Shown piece by piece: positions 6,953 to 9,859 of a DNA stretch of 9,859 bases. The stretch is from JBLYYQ01 sp048550035 (GTDB taxonomy: Bacteria > Nitrospinota_A > UBA7883 > JBLYYQ01): the NCBI GenBank assembly GCA_048550035.1, contig JBLYYQ010000110.1, forward strand, positions 1 through 9,859. The letters run 5' to 3'. Each line of letters opens with the position of its first letter. Position 1 is the stretch's first letter. The translations under genes and the position numbers were made by a program. Under the pieces are notes generated by a model. That model did no database searches, was not told the origin of the DNA, and was given only the letters and a program-made list of their open reading frames with translations.

Positions 6953-8830
6953 CTACTTTATACTGATAACCTCTTTATCACCTGCCTCTATCGTTACTCT
7001 CTTTGCAATCGGAGCACGCCCGACAGTCTGGATATAAACTCTATGAGAACCGGGTGATAGCTTGTCTAGCTTTACTACACGAGTTCGATATTCAATACCA
7101 TCAACATTTATGATAGTATTAGGTGGTACATAAATCTCAAGTGCTCCATAAACCATTGGTGCTGCAGGAGGAGGCGCTGATGGGCTGCCAGACTTAACTA
7201 ATTTGATGGATATATTCTGGGTACTCTCTAATTTTATACTCTTCTTGTAATCCTGATAGCCAGCTTTCTTTGCTACTAAGAGGTAGGTCCCATTTCTAAC
7301 CTTGAATTTTGAGATTGGAGTTGTTCCTAACTGTTTCCCATTAAGAAAAACTTTAGCTCCAGATGGGGATGATTTCACATTCACTGTTGCAACCGGTGTT
7401 ACAGCTTTCTTTTTAGGAGTTACTTTTTTCTTGGCCGCAACTACTTTTTTAGCCTCTTCTTTTTTCTTGGCCGCAGCTACTTTTTTGGCCTCTTCTTTTT
7501 TCTTAGCTGCAGCTACTTTTTTGGCCTCTTCTTTTTTCTTAGCTGCAGCTGCTTTTTTAGCCTCTTCTTTTTTCTTAGCTGCAGCTACTTTTTTGGCCTC
7601 TTCTTTTTTCTTAGCTACTGCTGCTTTTTTGGCCTCTTCTTTTTTCTTAGCTACTGCTGCTTTTTTGGCCTCTTCTTCCTTGGCCGCTGCTACTTTTCTA
7701 GCCTCTTCATCTTCCTTGGGAGGTATGACTTCGTTAGGGATATCTCTTTTGACTACTATCTTTGGTGAATCTACAATATTTGCAGGCTGTTCTACAGGAG
7801 GTCCACCAATAGAAAATAGACTTACTAATGCAAAAATAATGACAATTACTCCGACTACAGCGCCTGCTATTATAGAGACTTTCCGTTTCTGCTCCTCAGT
7901 TTGAAATTTGGATAATAACTTGGCATATGGTTCACCAATAATACCGGTCGACTCACTCACAACCTGCACAGAGCTTGTTCCAATTTGCAGCAGTGAATCA
8001 ATCCCTTTTATAAAGTTTTCACAATTTTGAAAACGCTCGTCTGGGTTTTTAGAGAGACCTTGCTTGATAAATAGGTCAACCTCCCTAGGTAATAACGAGT
8101 TATAATGCCTTGGTGGATCAGGCTCTACATTAACAACCTTATATATAATTGAGGTGACAGATTCACCCGCAAACGGTTTTTCTCGGGTGAGCAACTCATA
8201 CATCATAACAGTTAATGAAAATATATCAGAGCGGTTATCAATCTTATCTGACTGAATCTGTTCTGGCGACATATAATTTGGGGTACCTAAAATCGTACCA
8301 GACATCGTAAGTGATGAATCTGATAATCGGGCTAGCCCAAAGTCTGTAATTTTTGGAATGTTCCCATCAGTAGTGATCAAGATATTTGCAGGTTTAATAT
8401 CACGATGAATGATATCTCGCTTATGTGCGTAGTCTAATCCTTGAGCAATCATTTTTAAAATACGAAGTTGCTCTTCAAGTTTTGTGAAGTTATTATTTTG
8501 GATATGCCAGTCTAATCCTTGACCTTCGACATACTCCATTGCAATATAGACTAACGGTGAATCATTGTAGACTGTCTCTCCGACATCATATATTGTCACA
8601 ATGTTCGGATGAGATATCTGGCCAGCAGCACGAGCTTCAACATAAAATCTATTGACAGTAGCAGAACTATGTTCCACAGAAGCAGAAGCAGTTGCCCCTG
8701 TCTTGATTACTTTTAAGGCAACTTTACGCCCAATCCTAGGATCTAGTCCAAGGTAGACAAGACCCATCCCACCACTACCAATCTCTCTTATAATTTCAAA
8801 GCGACCAATAGTTTTTTTATCGCTACTCAT
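6953..8830 (-). CDS. Membrane Ser/Thr kinase with repeat stalk and PEGA domains
   Basis: A 625-residue PknB-type (Hanks) kinase. The cytoplasmic kinase domain (about 10-280) is intact: Gly-rich loop GSGGMGLVY (18-26), Lys40 in VALK, helix-C Glu65, HRDIKPAN (142-149, Asp144), DFG (163-165) and GTPNYMSPE (182-190). One transmembrane helix lies near 318-341. After it comes a Lys/Glu/Ala repeat stalk (375-469), a clear PEGA domain (about 482-543; SSPSGAKVFLNGKQLGTTPI) and a degenerate PEGA-like repeat (about 562-625) after a Pro/Ala linker. The stalk and PEGA part should face the periplasm and may sense or bind envelope components. The start fits the domain boundary, although the upstream Shine-Dalgarno is weak. 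It is convergent with anmK and downstream of dnaB on the same strand, with 363 bases between. Confidence 0.93.
   Translation of the reverse strand: MSSDKKTIGRFEIIREIGSGGMGLVYLGLDPRIGRKVALKVIKTGATASASVEHSSATVNRFYVEARAAGQISHPNIVTIYDVGETVYNDSPLVYIAMEYVEGQGLDWHIQNNNFTKLEEQLRILKMIAQGLDYAHKRDIIHRDIKPANILITTDGNIPKITDFGLARLSDSSLTMSGTILGTPNYMSPEQIQSDKIDNRSDIFSLTVMMYELLTREKPFAGESVTSIIYKVVNVEPDPPRHYNSLLPREVDLFIKQGLSKNPDERFQNCENFIKGIDSLLQIGTSSVQVVSESTGIIGEPYAKLLSKFQTEEQKRKVSIIAGAVVGVIVIIFALVSLFSIGGPPVEQPANIVDSPKIVVKRDIPNEVIPPKEDEEARKVAAAKEEEAKKAAVAKKKEEAKKAAVAKKKEEAKKVAAAKKKEEAKKAAAAKKKEEAKKVAAAKKKEEAKKVAAAKKKEEAKKVVAAKKKVTPKKKAVTPVATVNVKSSPSGAKVFLNGKQLGTTPISKFKVRNGTYLLVAKKAGYQDYKKSIKLESTQNISIKLVKSGSPSAPPPAAPMVYGALEIYVPPNTIINVDGIEYRTRVVKLDKLSPGSHRVYIQTVGRAPIAKRVTIEAGDKEVISIK
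7424..7708 (-). repeat. 36-bp tandem repeat array in the kinase stalk
   Basis: Seven consecutive 36-bp units run from 7424 to 7675, followed by a shorter 33-bp unit at 7676-7708. Each encodes a 12-residue block of the type EEAKKxAAAKKK (11 residues for the short one, which starts EEARKV). Units 7604-7639 and 7640-7675 are identical, and units 7496-7531 and 7568-7603 are also identical. The others differ at a few positions, mostly synonymous or Ala/Val/Thr-type changes. The array is in frame, so unit gain or loss keeps the protein intact. Each unit has two six-base A runs on the coding strand. The encoded segment resembles TolA domain II in composition and would favour one long charged helix. 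Confidence 0.95.
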
Positions 8831-8909
8831 AAATCAACGGCTTTCTTTTAATTATCAAGAATTTCCTAACCAATCGTAAAAAAATGTACTAGGAGCTCAA
8901 TATCTCATA

Positions 8910-8918
8910 ATTATAACA
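8910..8918 (-). promoter_or_regulatory. Candidate extended -10 promoter for the kinase gene
   Basis: On the - strand this reads TGTTATAAT, a perfect extended -10 (TGn followed by TATAAT). No good -35 sits 16-18 bases upstream, but extended -10 promoters often lack one. Transcription would start near 8903 and leave a 5' UTR of about 70 bases before the kinase ATG at 8830. The region is AT-rich, so a chance match is possible. Confidence 0.4.
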
Positions 8919-8970
8919 CAAACTTATCTAAATTATATATATATAACTTTATTTAAAATAATAGCAATAT

Positions 8971-8999
8971 ACTATAACAGGCTACGATATAACAAGCAA
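8971..8999 (-). promoter_or_regulatory. Second candidate promoter for the kinase gene
   Basis: On the - strand TTGCTT (8999-8994) is followed after 17 bases by TATAGT (8976-8971), which is itself preceded by TGT, an extended -10. The -35 matches the consensus only in its first three bases. It lies about 55 bases upstream of the other candidate and would give a UTR of roughly 135 bases. Confidence 0.28.
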
Positions 9000-9020
9000 T
9001 TAACAGAAGAATGCCACTTT

Positions 9021-9060
9021 AAAAAGAGGGTAGATTACGGCGATCACTTTTACTACTCCT
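9021..9060 (-). terminator. Possible Rho-independent terminator after dnaB
   Basis: On the - strand AGGAGTAG (9060-9053) can pair with CTACCCT (9033-9027) as a seven-pair stem with one bulged A. The loop is 19 bases, and the stem is followed by C and five T (9025-9021). It lies about 130 bases after the dnaB stop and upstream of the kinase promoter candidates, a sensible place. The large loop and the bulge make it only moderately convincing. Confidence 0.38.
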
Positions 9061-9193
9061 GTCAGTATAAATTGTTACTATATTTCATTATGTTAATTTA
9101 GATAGAATATTTGACATTTTTTATCTTTTATTTCATAAAATATTAGGCAAAATCACCGTTGTTTTCTCAAAATAGCAGTTAAAATAGCTTAAA

Positions 9194-9859
9194 CTAGCCA
9201 TAATTGTCTTCATAACTATCTACTGATGTGTGCAGCTCAGGAGCTAAGTTTTCAAATCGTGTGAAATCTTTCAAGAAAGCGAGTTTAACATTCCCTAATG
9301 GACCATTTCGTTGTTTGCCAATAATAACCTCTGCCATATTTTCATTCTCTAGATTTTTTGGATCATAAAACTCTTTGCGATAGACAAACATAACAAGATC
9401 AGCATCTTGTTCAATTGAACCAGATTCTCTTAAATCGGCAAGCTGCGGACGTTTATCTGATCGCTCTTCTACTTTCCTCGAGAGCTGACTGATCGCAATC
9501 ACAGGGACTTCCAACTCTTTAGCAATCTGTTTTAGCGATCGAGTAATTTCTGATATTTCTAAGTTGCGCGATTCGGTCTTCGCATTAGAGGTCATAAGCT
9601 GTAGATAATCAACAATAACAAGGTCCAATCGTTTTCGCTCTGCCCGCAATCGTCTAGTTTTTGCCTTAATGTCAAGCGCACTCGCAGTAGGCGAATCATC
9701 AATGAATATATTGGTTTCATAGAATTTGGCAGCTGCTGTGGTAATTTTTGGCCAATCAGACTTACTTATGTAGCCAGATCTGATCTTTTGACTTGAGACT
9801 TGCGCTTGACTACTTAGTAAGCGTAATGAAAGTTGAGCGTTGCTCATTTCAAGCGAAAA
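9194..9859 (-). CDS. dnaB: Replicative DNA helicase DnaB, C-terminal part
   Basis: DnaB is the ring-shaped 5'-3' helicase that unwinds DNA at the replication fork. Only the last 221 residues are in the window; the gene runs off the right edge. The frame continues upstream of the Met at 9847 into FSLEMSNAQL, the conserved DnaB sequence just past Walker A, so that Met is internal and not the start. Visible motifs (numbered from the window edge) are Walker B LVIVDYLQLM (80-89), VPVIAISQLSRKVEER (118-133), the ADLRESGSIEQDADLV block (141-156) and GKQRNGPLG (181-189) with the arginine-finger-region residues. The N-terminal primase-interacting domain and Walker A lie outside. No intein is visible in this part. 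It is a housekeeping gene, and its end at TAG 9194 is normal. Confidence 0.97.
   Translation of the reverse strand, partial: FSLEMSNAQLSLRLLSSQAQVSSQKIRSGYISKSDWPKITTAAAKFYETNIFIDDSPTASALDIKAKTRRLRAERKRLDLVIVDYLQLMTSNAKTESRNLEISEITRSLKQIAKELEVPVIAISQLSRKVEERSDKRPQLADLRESGSIEQDADLVMFVYRKEFYDPKNLENENMAEVIIGKQRNGPLGNVKLAFLKDFTRFENLAPELHTSVDSYEDNYG

Larger units (their letters stand above)
8831..9193. other. Intergenic region between dnaB and the kinase gene
   Basis: A 363-base, very AT-rich stretch without a credible gene: the ATG-started frames I checked on both strands stop within a few codons. It contains an alternating TA tract near 8934-8945, a possible terminator for dnaB at 9021-9060 and two candidate - strand promoters for the kinase (listed separately). 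On the + strand TTGACA occurs at 9111-9116 with TAAAAT at 9136-9141, but the 19-base spacer is long and it would run antisense into dnaB. I see no tRNA, attachment site or CRISPR-like repeat. Confidence 0.6.

Noticed and set aside
6964..6980. Perfect inverted repeat TGATAA-CCTCT-TTATCA considered as a shared terminator
   Set aside because: The stem is AT-rich and no T run follows on either strand. It also lies within the kinase coding sequence.
7424..7708. Regular repeats considered as a CRISPR array
   Set aside because: The units are contiguous with no spacers and are in frame with the kinase, so this is a coding tandem repeat.
7302..7904. A 200-codon open frame on the + strand rich in Phe, Leu, Ala and Ser
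   Set aside because: It is the antisense of the kinase repeat stalk. Its repeats mirror the Lys/Glu/Ala units, and the kinase frame carries clear domains on both sides.
9111..9141. Plus-strand TTGACA with a TAAAAT box
   Set aside because: The spacer is 19 bases, the region is very AT-rich and the transcript would run antisense into dnaB with no gene to serve.
9845..9847. The Met at this position as the start of a 217-residue protein
   Set aside because: The frame is open to the window edge and reads FSLEMSNAQL, an internal DnaB motif, so the gene is simply cut by the window.

Overview
This AT-rich window comes from a diderm (Gram-negative) bacterium. The evidence is a complete MlaE/MlaF/MlaD-type lipid-transport module, an anhydro-MurNAc kinase for murein recycling, and a bacterial-type DnaB replicative helicase. 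The PEGA-domain Ser/Thr kinase would fit Myxococcota or another deltaproteobacteria-like or environmental diderm lineage. The sequence alone does not let me name the organism.

Layout. From 45 to 437 there is a 63-residue hypothetical ORF with a very strong Shine-Dalgarno sequence, then a leader holding a 35-residue possible small ORF. From 449 to 6946 six genes run on the + strand with gaps of only 1-6 bases, so they read as one operon: MlaE-like permease (GTG start), MlaF-like ATPase, MlaD-like MCE protein with a long C-terminal extension that looks like a beta-barrel, a 446-residue protein ending in an HPr phosphocarrier domain, an M20D/PM20D2-type amidohydrolase, and a divergent AnmK. From 6953 to 8830 on the - strand, tail to tail with anmK and only 6 bases away, lies a membrane-anchored Ser/Thr kinase with a Lys/Glu/Ala repeat stalk (36-bp DNA repeats) and PEGA-type sensor domains. 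A 363-bp gap (8831-9193) carries a plausible terminator for the upstream gene and candidate extended -10 promoters for the kinase. The window ends inside dnaB (- strand, 9194-9859, C-terminal part only).

How the genes may work together. Permease, ATPase and MCE protein form an inner-membrane lipid transporter. The MCE protein could cross the periplasm and end in the outer membrane if its C-terminal region is a true barrel. AnmK, and perhaps the M20 peptidase, point to handling of cell-wall turnover products. The HPr-domain protein keeps the phosphorylatable His and the regulatory Ser, so it may link this envelope operon to a phosphorelay or to carbon/nitrogen state. That link is inference. 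The kinase is separately transcribed; a functional tie to the operon rests only on proximity and a shared envelope theme.

The most unusual points are the MCE-plus-barrel architecture, the HPr domain on a large uncharacterised helical protein inside an Mla operon, and the expandable repeat stalk of the kinase.
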